Part shown: positions 17,939 to 25,170 of the stretch, piece after piece | Layout of the letters: the number at the start of each line of letters is the position of its first letter | How positions within the stretch are numbered: the stretch's first letter is position 1 | DNA from: Planctomycetota bacterium | Lineage (GTDB): Bacteria; Planctomycetota; Planctomycetia; Pirellulales; Pirellulaceae | Assembly (NCBI GenBank): GCA_026692885.1 | Contig: JAPLNJ010001216.1 | Location: 1 to 51,210 of the forward strand | Length of the DNA stretch: 51,210 bases | Direction of reading: 5' to 3' | Translations under genes and position numbers: made by a program | The notes under the pieces: generated by a model | The model's input: the letters and a program-made list of their open reading frames with translations, nothing else | Databases searched by the model: none | What the model was told of the DNA's origin: nothing

Positions 17939-18232
17939 GCATCGCTCGTCAGATGCGCCAAGGCTTGTTTCGCCCCTTCAGGGCTGGTGTTCCCAATCCT
18001 CTGATAACCCAGGGCGGCGCTACGCGGCTACGCCGCTCCGCTCTGCCCTGGGCTGCTATGTGGCTGCCCCTTCGGGGCGAAAACCTGTGGATCACGACGA
18101 GCGGTAGCCCCAGAGGCCACTCGGTCATCCTTGATTTCGTAATCACTCCGCGAAGCCAGCCAAACTGAAACAGAATCAGGCATTCGGGAAAACACCAATT
18201 CACGGTAGAATCAAACAAACTGAACACGCCAG
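17939..18232. repeat. About 295-bp interspersed repeat, copy 1
   Basis: This matches 24295-24590 over its whole length at roughly 85-90 percent by eye. It includes TTGTTTCGCCCCTTCAGGGC, the AACCCAGGGCGGCGCTACGC hairpin and the closing ACAAACTGAACACGCCAG. It carries no gene and occupies most of the gap between the channel gene and the next CDS. Confidence 0.8.
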
Positions 18233-18530
18233 ACCCGACCCCGTTTTCGTTCGCCGGCGCAGGAACGGGAATGCACCTAGTATTGCCAGGCAGTATTGCT
18301 AGGCACCTACCAATCTGGTCCAATGCAGCGGACGCCTGGGTGTGACGCGGCGATGCGTTCGTTGACGTTCCCGATTCGTTTGGCGGCCGGCTGGGGATCC
18401 CCCGCCTCGGGAGCGACCGCGGAGCGATCGTCCCTGGCACCGGATTTCCTCAGTAAATTGGAACGTAGGCCGTAGCCTCGTCCCGCACCGCGCAGCACGT
18501 TTCACTGGTTTCAATCAAAAGGGGTTTGAC

Positions 18531-19187
18531 ATGCCGACTGCTCAGATGAATCAGAAATGGTGGGTGGCCAACAAAGCGAAGACCCTGTCGGACACAGGCG
18601 ACACCGTGTCCAAGGCATTGCAGGCCTGGGATGCCGCGAAAGTCCGCGACGACTATGGCAAAATCGCAAAAGCACTGGACACACTCGGCAAGGCGGCCAC
18701 GGCTTTGAAGGGCAAAGCCAACAAAGTCTTGCACAAGGAAACGATCGGCTACCTGCAGACCTACATCGACAACTGCAAGGAGGCGGCCGACAATTTGAAA
18801 AAGGCGGATGGCAAGGTTTTGCTGAATAGCTTGTTGAAACTGCCCAAGCCTTTAATGGATGACCTCAAGAGCCTCGACCCGCAATTTTGGGCGATGTTTG
18901 AAGAGAACGTGCTATTCTTGCGGGTCATGCAAGGGGGCAAAGGCAGCCAGAAGATTTACGACGAGTTCATCAAAACCGGCTCGAAGCACCAAGTGAACCT
19001 CTCTTCTAAGCAAAGGGAGGCGATCGACGTGGCGGTCAAGGATGGCAATTGGCAAGGTCCGCCCTGGGTGGCGGCTGTCGACGAAATCACCAAACTGACC
19101 AAACAGAAAATCAGCTCTAAAGAGGGCCGAGATGCGTGCGAGAAGGTAGAGAACCGCATGCAGCTGGAAGGCCTGCGAAAGCTGTAA
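18531..19187 (+). CDS. Helical cargo-like protein with putative RGS-like domain
   Basis: 218 residues from ATG at 18531, with AAAAGGGG about 10 bases upstream. It is Lys-rich and helical with no signal peptide. Residues about 10-75 share the pattern WWx2NKAxTLx2TG ... LHxETIx2Lx2Y with the protein at 21104. Residues about 115-195 (FEENVLFLRV, KIYDEFI, QVNLSSKQREAI) follow the signature of eukaryotic RGS domains: EEN-I-F, a helix ending IYxEFI, then VNLxS..RE. RGS domains speed GTP hydrolysis by G-alpha proteins. The match is by eye and the function is unknown. The gene is followed 100 bp later by the partner gene at 19288. Its position beside T6SS genes suggests cargo or an effector. Confidence 0.7.
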   Translation: MPTAQMNQKWWVANKAKTLSDTGDTVSKALQAWDAAKVRDDYGKIAKALDTLGKAATALKGKANKVLHKETIGYLQTYIDNCKEAADNLKKADGKVLLNSLLKLPKPLMDDLKSLDPQFWAMFEENVLFLRVMQGGKGSQKIYDEFIKTGSKHQVNLSSKQREAIDVAVKDGNWQGPPWVAAVDEITKLTKQKISSKEGRDACEKVENRMQLEGLRKL

Positions 19188-19287
19188 TCGGCGCCACCCT
19201 CGCTCGCGCGTCGGGCTAGTGTGAAATGTGCCATCCTCAACCGAGGGCGGACGATCGCAAACGTGTTGTTCCAGAAGGAGTCGCACC

Positions 19288-19893
19288 ATGGCTGTCTGGG
19301 CCTACCCGTGCCGCCTGGCGAGTGATCGAGAGACCACCTACTTCGTCTCGCAGATGGATCTCGACGACCTGCACCCCAGCGTACACATCGTCCGTCTGCG
19401 GGTCGGGACGAACTGGTTGTGCGCCACCGTCGATCGGACGCGGCGCGTGCAAGTGGAGAGCTTGCTGTTGCGGGACGTCATCGCGAGCGACGCGTACGAC
19501 TGTCCCGAGTGCGCCCCGCTGGTGGACGTCCCGGACTCGGCCGAACCCGCGGCCACCGCGTCACCGCCCGGCGAGAACGCGGGCGTCGAACAGGCCGCTT
19601 CACGGTCTCCGTCTCGCCCCCGAGAAGCAGCCGTGAACATTCAGGCCGCCGCCATTTCCCTGCAGGGCATCCGCTTCGTGGTGGTGGCGGCGGCCATGTC
19701 CTTGGTCCGCAGTCCGGGGGACGCGGCGCTGGTGATCGTGGATCTCCAAGAGCGTTTCGGCGGAGTGCCCGTGGTGCTGATGGCCCAGGATGAGGCTGGC
19801 GTACCGACCTACTATGGCGACGACGGCCTGCTGCGGCTGCTGGCCCCCATTCCCCTCGACAAGCTGCCCTGGAAAGAGTACGCCCTCGGTTAG
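19288..19893 (+). CDS. Conserved partner protein of the helical cargo modules (function unknown)
   Basis: 201 residues. ATG at 19288 follows AGAAGGAG with good spacing. The protein begins MAVWAYPCRLASDRET, has a variable Pro/Ala/Ser-rich linker (about 85-112) and ends in a compact domain (NIQAAAISLQGIRFVVVAAA ... LPWKEYALG). Two remnants of the same gene lie in the window: an N-terminal piece at 22494 and a C-terminal piece at 24626. Each copy stands just downstream of a helical protein gene (18531, 21104, 23212), so the two genes form a repeated pair. A chaperone, adaptor or immunity role is a guess from this pairing. I do not recognise the family. The two cysteines in the pattern CPEC (about 72-75) could bind metal. 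Confidence 0.72.
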   Translation: MAVWAYPCRLASDRETTYFVSQMDLDDLHPSVHIVRLRVGTNWLCATVDRTRRVQVESLLLRDVIASDAYDCPECAPLVDVPDSAEPAATASPPGENAGVEQAASRSPSRPREAAVNIQAAAISLQGIRFVVVAAAMSLVRSPGDAALVIVDLQERFGGVPVVLMAQDEAGVPTYYGDDGLLRLLAPIPLDKLPWKEYALG

Positions 19894-19969
19894 AGCCTGT
19901 TCTTTCACAGCCTTTCCGCGTGTTGGCCCTTGGTTACGGCGGAGCGTGACGGCTGCGAACTGCGACACT
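19627..19969 (+). repeat. 343-bp duplicated segment, copy 1
   Basis: Identical in length, without gaps, to 24626-24968. I count about 13 differences (roughly 96 percent identity). It covers the last 88 codons of the partner gene and 76 bases downstream. Confidence 0.9.
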
Positions 19970-20108
19970 ACCTGCTCAGATGTCGTCCGACGCTTCGTGT
20001 TCCAACAGGACCTTCAGAATCTCGCCCACGTCTGCGGGCTGGAAATCCGAGTGGCCCACGACTCGAGCTACTGCTCAAAGTCTTGACGGTGGCCGCGCCG
20101 TTGACACT

Positions 20109-20138
20109 GCGGCACGGCTTGCGAGCAAGCCGTGCCAC
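20109..20138. repeat. Hairpin (GGCACGGCTTGC)
   Basis: GGCACGGCTTGC-GA-GCAAGCCGTGCC forms a tight 12-bp stem in the gap 19970-20177. No gene was found in that gap. It could end transcription from either side, though no U-run follows. Confidence 0.65.
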
Positions 20139-20177
20139 ACGGGAGTCGCCGCACCTCGCCGAACAGGGCCACGCCCG

Positions 20178-20567
20178 TCATTTCCTTTCCTTATTCAACT
20201 CGTTGATGCGAGCCCGGATCGCGGAATTGAGCTTGTCGTACGTAACGTAGTGCCGTTTGTAGGTATTGAACGCTTCCGACGCTTGCTTGACCAATCCTTG
20301 GATATCCGGCTGGTCCTTCCAACGCTTTCCGTAGGCCTGGATCATGGTCATAAACCGTTCCGCCTGCTGAAACGACGCGGGAAAAGCCATCGACTCTTGC
20401 CGGAATTTATCTTCCCAGAGGTCGATTTGGTCCCACGTCTCCGGCGGCAACGTCGCGGGGTCCTTTTCTTTGATGAGCGCCGCAGCTATTTCTTTCGCGT
20501 CCTCGACTTCCGCCGGCATGTTGGTCGTCTCCTGGCCCAACGCGAGCCAATCAACCCAGGCACTCAT
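20178..20567 (-). CDS. Small helical protein, probably 5'-truncated
   Basis: 129 residues from an ATG at 20567, acidic/basic and helical (PPETWDQIDLWEDKFRQES; ends AIRARINELNKERK). No clear ribosome site precedes this ATG. The frame stays open upstream (SLAANETADEVIKAM) until it meets a foreign fragment of the UroD-like gene at about 20621. The native N-terminus has therefore probably been lost and the copy may be dead. No family is recognised. It lies on the opposite strand between two cargo-partner modules, like the broken gene at 22508-23041. Its composition resembles the other helical proteins of the region. Confidence 0.5.
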   Translation of the reverse strand: MSAWVDWLALGQETTNMPAEVEDAKEIAAALIKEKDPATLPPETWDQIDLWEDKFRQESMAFPASFQQAERFMTMIQAYGKRWKDQPDIQGLVKQASEAFNTYKRHYVTYDKLNSAIRARINELNKERK

Positions 20568-20620
20568 TGCCTTGATGACCTCGTCAGCCGTCTCATTCGC
20601 CGCCAGCGAGACACGAACTG

Positions 20621-20709
20621 CCCCACGGCCACGAGGATCCGCTCGAGTTGCGTCACGTGCATTTCGAGCAATCGCTCCAGGAAGGCGTGCACGCGTTCCG
20701 GTGTGTCGG
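20621..20709 (-). pseudogene. Fragment of the UroD-like gene
   Basis: These 89 bases match 28101-28189 inside the UroD-like gene with about three differences and encode the same peptide (TPERVHAFLERLLEMHVTQL). It is a short, recent-looking partial duplication inserted next to the truncated helical gene. Confidence 0.85.
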
Positions 20710-20843
20710 CGAATCGTATCGCCCCGTGGATTTTGCCCTCAAGGGGATGTTGCAGGGGGACCAGAGAATGTATTATGACCACTTGGGCGGGAGCCGCAGG
20801 CAGTTCGCTGCTCTCGTCCCACAACCGTGCGCCGCACCGTGTC

Positions 20844-20975
20844 TACATATACGGCACGCGGTTGAGCGTGGCCCTTTCGATGTGGTTTAATCGCCCGCCG
20901 AAGGCACTCGCGTCGGCCAACGCAATTGCCTTCGGGGTGCGATTAGACGAGCCAGTGTCAACCGCCTGCGGAATT
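20844..20975. repeat. Imperfect palindromic element, copy 1
   Basis: Left arm CGGCACGCGGTTGAG ... GGTTTAATCGC...CCGAAGGCA and right arm TGCCTTCGGGGTGCGATTAG ... TCAACCGCCTGCGG pair imperfectly. A better-preserved relative lies at 45407-45557. Confidence 0.65.
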
Positions 20976-21103
20976 TGAAGCGTAACATCACCGAGCGCTA
21001 CTCCCGGTCCGTCTCTTTGGAGAGTGGAACGGGGCATGGCCCGGCTCGATCGAAATCCAAGCTCCGCTTGTTCAAGTAGCTTTCTCGCTGGGAGGCTCGA
21101 TCC

Positions 21104-22278
21104 ATGAAGAAGAATGCTCAACCGGAACTGTCGCAGCAATGGTGGTCGAAGAACAAGGCCACGACGCTCAAGTCGACTGGACTTGGCAAGGCACTCAAAG
21201 CCTACGAGGACGCGCAGAAGAAGAGGCAACTGCCCGAAGCCGTCAAGGCCCTGGCGGCTGTGATCCCGGTCGTCAAGAAGGCCCTCGGCATGTGTAACAA
21301 GTCGCTCCATGAGGAAACCATCGCGGCCCTGGAGAAGTACCCCAAGGTGATCCAAACGGAGAAGTCGCGACTGGAACATCTCCTGGTTCTGGAGCACGCA
21401 CAGGATGAAGTAATGAGTTACCTCGGAATGTTCGGATACAGACTCGAAGCCCTCCCGAAGCTCATGGACAAGACCGAGAAGGAGGTCCAGAGCGGCGATG
21501 CTAAGAACGCCGCGTACGACTACGGCCAGGTCCAGAGCAAAGCCGAGAGTCTGCTTCGCGATCTCCGCCCGGCCAGCCTGAAGAAGGAACTCCAGAGAAC
21601 TGCGCAAACTGCGGGGGCGAAGTATTCGGATCTGGACCAGACTGCGATTAGTAAGAAGATCACGTCCCTGGCCACCGCACTGAAAGAAATCACCGTGCGC
21701 TACGGCAAGCTCACGTTAGCCTACGACGCCCTGGAAGTGGCCGACCCGGCGTTGGACCATCCCAGTCCGGAATACGAGAAGGCGTTTAAGGAAGTGGTGG
21801 CCTACTACCGGAAACTGATCGGTTTGCTGAAATCCTACGTCTCCAAAATCGGCAAGTATGAACAAGTGGCGGCACAGGTCCACAAACAAGCGTTGGAGGC
21901 GAACGATCCGACGGTCGCCGCTAAGGTGCTCACGATCACACGCAACCTGCACGGCAAAATGCGGGAGGAGCAGCAGGAAAGTGTCAATATCTTGTACCAA
22001 TTCCGAGACAAAGCTGGATCCGGGGTCGTGCTGAGCACAAGAACGGCATTTCGGAAAACGACCAAGACGAGCATCTGCAGGTGTTCATGACCCAGTCCAT
22101 GATTGTCAACGGGAAGATCCTGGCAGTGGCGCGTCGAGCGGGTTTCGAGATCGCCGACGTGCTGACACATCTCGCTGAGAAATTCCCTGAGGACGAAGTG
22201 GGTAAGCAAAGCGCGAGCGAACTGGCAAGGATCGAGAAACTTCCGCAGTTAGAGGGGAAGTTCAAGGAGTATAAGTAG
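21104..22278 (+). pseudogene. Helical cargo-like protein, frameshifted near the C-terminus
   Basis: ATG at 21104 follows GGGAGG with normal spacing. The first frame gives 328 residues ending in a nonsense tail (TRTAFRKTTKTSICRCS). The frame one base back is open across the same point and continues AEHKNGISENDQDEHLQVFM ... EGKFKEYK to a stop at 22276-22278. The change lies at about 22005-22050 and fits a one-base loss. Repaired, the protein has about 391 residues. The N-terminal 75 residues (WWSKNKATTLKSTG, LHEETIAALEKYPKVIQT) are related to the proteins at 18531 and 23212. The rest is long helices with no RGS-like part. It may be a sequencing error or a real decay event. The coding-like tail suggests a recent change. 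Confidence 0.72.
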
Positions 22279-22493
22279 TACCGGCACGAGACCTGCCTGC
22301 GTCCTCAAGAGACCTGAGCCAGGGGATGGGCAGCCGGGACGCAGGCCACCGGCAGATGCGGGCTGCCACCCGACAGCGTTGGAACAGATGACGGGGCGAC
22401 CAGGAGCGTGCCTGCTCGCAGGAGTGCGACTTGTTCCAGCCAAGCCGATGATTCGAGCCGTGCCGTACCCGGCGTTTGGAAAGGAATCGTTTC

Positions 22494-22562
22494 ATGGCCA
22501 GCTGGGCCTATGCGTGCCGCCTTGCGCGGGAACGGGAGACGCCCGCCTTCTTCGGGGCATTA
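22494..22562 (+). pseudogene. N-terminal remnant of the partner gene
   Basis: ATG at 22494 begins MASWAYACRLARERET, clearly related to MAVWAYPCRLASDRET of the gene at 19288. Similarity stops after about 18-20 codons, where the sequence becomes the antisense of the helical gene at 22508-23041. It sits 215 bases after the helical gene 21104-22278, the same order as in the intact pair. Confidence 0.7.
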
Positions 22563-23041
22563 GCAGCCACGATCTCGCAGGTCTTGAACTCCGAACGGAG
22601 TCTCTTCAAGGCGGTTTCATCGCCCTTCCCAAAGGCCTTGATCATAAGGTGGCGCAAAACGCTAGCAGCGGATCATCGTAACCCGACGCGTTAGCGAGGA
22701 AAACGCCGTTCTTCCTCGCTGACGCTTCGGGTTACGATGCGCAACCTTATGATCAAGGCCTTCACAAAGACGGCCGTCTTCTCCCAAGTCTTCTGATCCA
22801 GTTTCGGATCGTTGAACTTTCTTTCGAACGGCTTGAGATCGAACCGTTGCGTTTCGACGTCCTTCTTCGTGGTTCTGATCGCGTCCGCGTCCTGCCGGAT
22901 CTTTTCGACGGCGGCCTGCAACTCCTCCTCGCTCTTCAAGGAGTCCTTCTCCGCCTTCTTCTTCAAGGCGGGCAGCATGGACGCGTACTGCTGCGTGCGT
23001 TTTGCGTGCTCGGCGATCTTCACCCGTAGATCCCGCTGCAC
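22508..23041 (-). pseudogene. Helical protein gene interrupted by a MITE-like element
   Basis: From a GTG at 23041 the frame encodes a coiled-coil-like protein (MQRDLRVKIAEHAKRTQQYA ... LDQKTWEKTAVFVK) and then runs into the element at 22635-22760, which ends it early. Removing the element with one 9-bp target copy (135 bases) restores a single frame (TAVFVKGDETALKRLRSEF ... CEIVAANAPKK) to a TAG at 22508. The last dozen codons overlap the partner-gene remnant, so the original 3' end is also lost. The start is weak (no ribosome site seen) and the 5' end may be incomplete. Function unknown; it belongs by composition to the Lys-rich helical group. Confidence 0.7.
22635..22760. mobile_element. 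MITE-like element, copy 3, inserted in a coding sequence
   Basis: Same ends and inner stem as the copy at 8722-8848. Flanking 9-mers TTCCCAAAG (22626-22634) and TTCACAAAG (22761-22769) differ at one base. The host is the minus-strand helical gene 22508-23041. Confidence 0.85.
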
Positions 23042-23211
23042 TATTCGTCCCGCTGTGTAGCGGAGCTGCGAGTATCGGGAGACCGACAGGCGGATGAAAC
23101 CGTCCCTCGGGCCGGCGCGTCATCGCCGCCAATCCGCATACCGCCTCCCTTGCTCGCCGTCGTGGTGTGATGTCCAAGAGTTCTTGGGTCCTGTTGAACT
23201 GGAGGTGCAGC

Positions 23212-24015
23212 GTGGGGAAATCGGCCAAACAAACGTGGGAAGAGGGCTACCGTGATTTTGCCAATACCGCGAAGAAGTGCGCAGCGGCAAAGGAAGTTAT
23301 TCCCAAACCTGTCCTGGTCCTGCTGAAGGAGGGTCTTGGGATTACGAAAGTAGTCCAGATTTTCGGCCAGGCTCTCGCCAAGAGGGATCCACAATTAGTC
23401 CAAAAGGCGTTTCTGGCACTGCAGAAGGCGATCCATGCGATGGCACATCCGATTGACGTCGCCATGAATTGCGATGCCTCGGAGACGCTCCACGAGGCGG
23501 TGATGATGTTCAACGCGTATCCGTCCAGGACGCAGACAGCGGCCGACGAAGAGCGCACAAAGCTCCTGGAGGACCTGGGCAAGGAAACCAAGGAGGAGGA
23601 TGTCCAGTTGCGCCTCCAAATCCGGAAAATCATGTCTTCCTCTTCCTTCGCGGCCGACTGGGAACAACAGAAGAAAGCCTTCAGTCGGGAGACGGGCGAA
23701 AGCAAACCGGCTGAGAAGAAATGGGGCATTCGCAAGGGCACAGGGATCGAGGCGGCTCTCAAGGATCTTGATGCCACCTGCGTGAAGGCCGACCCGAAGG
23801 CGTACGGCAAGGCGTGGGGTAAGTTTGATCAGGCACGACAGAAGTATTCCAAGCTCCTGGACGACGTGATCGGAAAGGAAAAGGAGGATAAGGATTACGT
23901 TCGCGCCTGTCAGCAATTGAAAGACCTGCTAAAGCAGATCAACGTTCGCGCCGAGGGGCTGCTTACCAACTTGAAGAACTTGGAGAAGCAATACCCCAAG
24001 CAGGTCTTTTGCTAA
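23212..24015 (+). CDS. Helical cargo-like protein (third member)
   Basis: 267 residues from GTG at 23212. GGAGG at 23201-23205 fixes this start, and the in-frame ATG at 23170 has no ribosome site. The protein is Lys/Ala-rich and helical. Residues about 15-110 (ALAKRDPQLVQKAFLALQKA; LHEAVMMFNAYPSRTQT) are a diverged form of the N-terminal region of 18531 and 21104, where the matching words are LHEETIAALEKYPKVIQT. The second half (about 130-267) is long helices ending LEKQYPKQVFC. No enzyme motif is seen. A C-terminal remnant of the partner gene follows at 24626 after a repeat block. Probably cargo or an effector of the nearby T6SS (inference). Confidence 0.7.
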   Translation: MGKSAKQTWEEGYRDFANTAKKCAAAKEVIPKPVLVLLKEGLGITKVVQIFGQALAKRDPQLVQKAFLALQKAIHAMAHPIDVAMNCDASETLHEAVMMFNAYPSRTQTAADEERTKLLEDLGKETKEEDVQLRLQIRKIMSSSSFAADWEQQKKAFSRETGESKPAEKKWGIRKGTGIEAALKDLDATCVKADPKAYGKAWGKFDQARQKYSKLLDDVIGKEKEDKDYVRACQQLKDLLKQINVRAEGLLTNLKNLEKQYPKQVFC

Positions 24016-24041
24016 GGGGCTGTTCGCTGGCCGGGGGCGGG

Positions 24042-24603
24042 GGTCAGACCTGTTGTGTTCAGTTTGTACTGGTCAATACCAATTGATTTGATCCTGGTTC
24101 TATTCTGCGTTTGGGGCTGGGGAAGGCTTCCCGGCGGAGGCCGGCGTGATACGCTACTCTTCCGCCCCAAAGGGGCAAAACAAATCAGCCCAGGGCAGAG
24201 CGTCGCGGCGACAGCCGCAGAGCGACGCCCTGGGTACGGGTTCGATTCAGCACGGTAGCCCTGAAAGGGCGAAACAAATCGGTTCATCCCGTACGCATCG
24301 TTCGTCCGATGCGGCCAACCCTTGTTTCGCCCCTTCAGGGCTGGTGTTCTCCATCCTCTCCTAACCCAGGGCGGCGCTACGCGGCTAACGCCGCTCCGCT
24401 CTGCCCTGGGCTGATTTGTGGCTGCCCCTTTGGGGCGAAAACCTGTTGATCACAATCAGGGGTGCCCCAGGGGCCATTCGGTCCTCCTGGATTTCGTGAT
24501 CACTCCGCGAAGCAAGTCCGAATGGAACAGATTCAGGCATTCGGGAAAACACCAATTCACGGTAAAATCAAACAAACTGAACACGCCAGGTCAGACCTGT
24601 TGT
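24042..24603. repeat. Composite repeat block with direct-repeat borders
   Basis: GGTCAGACCTGTTGT occurs at 24042-24056 and 24589-24603 in the same orientation. Just inside lie inverted GTGTTCAGTTTGT (24055-24067) and ACAAACTGAACAC (24572-24584). Within are CCCTGGG-type hairpins and the repeat copy at 24295-24590. No gene. The layout resembles an inserted non-coding unit. Confidence 0.65.
24295..24590. repeat. About 295-bp interspersed repeat, copy 2
   Basis: Counterpart of 17939-18232, with the same order of sub-parts and closing AACACCAATTCACGGTA and ACAAACTGAACACGCCAG. Confidence 0.8.
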
Positions 24604-24625
24604 TCGGTTCTTCGAGTCCTGGGGC

Positions 24626-24892
24626 GCAGCCGTGAACATTCAGGCCGCAGCCATTTCCCTGCAAGGCATCCGCTTCGTGGTGGTGGCGGCGGCCATGTCC
24701 TTGGTCCGCAGTCCGGGGGATGCAGCGCTGGTGATCGTGGATCTCCAAGAACGCTTCGGCGGAGTGCCCGTGGTGCTGATGGCCCAGGATGAGGCTGGCG
24801 TACCGACCTACTATGGCGACGACGGCCTGCTGCGGCTGCTGGCCCCCATTCCCCTCGACAAGCTGCCCTGGAAAGAGTACACGCTCGGTTAG
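24626..24892 (+). pseudogene. C-terminal remnant of the partner gene
   Basis: Encodes the last 88 codons of the 19288 gene almost unchanged (NIQAAAISLQGIRFVVVAAA ... PWKEYTLG) and stops at the same TAG. The 113 N-terminal codons are missing, replaced by the repeat block that ends at 24603. A GTG at 24632 could in principle start a short product, but no ribosome site precedes it. Confidence 0.8.
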
Positions 24893-24968
24893 AGCCTATT
24901 CTTTCACAGCCTCTCCGCGTGTTGGCCCTTGGTTACGGCGGAGCATGACGGCTACGAACTGTGACACT
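24626..24968 (+). repeat. 343-bp duplicated segment, copy 2
   Basis: Second copy of 19627-19969, ungapped. The following stretch 24969-25170 holds ATCCGTGC-type repeat words and no gene I can support. Confidence 0.9.
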
Positions 24969-25170
24969 GGCTTCTTCGCCGGTCCTCATCCGTGCTCTGG
25001 CTCTGCCATCCGTGCGGGTCTTCGGTGCCGGCCCCACCGCCCGCGTTAAGCCAGCGGAACGTGCCCAGGAAGGTCTTTTGTCTGACCGTGGCCTCCGGTC
25101 TGGTCACGTTTCGTACTTGCCGTGCGGCGTCTGGGCGATGCATCCCGAAGCGGTACACGGCACGCAACGC

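Noticed and set aside
17545..18530. Possible CRISPR array in repeat-rich gaps
   Set aside because: The repeats are few, palindromic and unevenly spaced, with no regular repeat-spacer pattern and no cas genes.
22081..22278. A separate 65-codon gene after 21104
   Set aside because: The frame continues upstream without a start and looks like the C-terminus of the 21104 gene after a frameshift.
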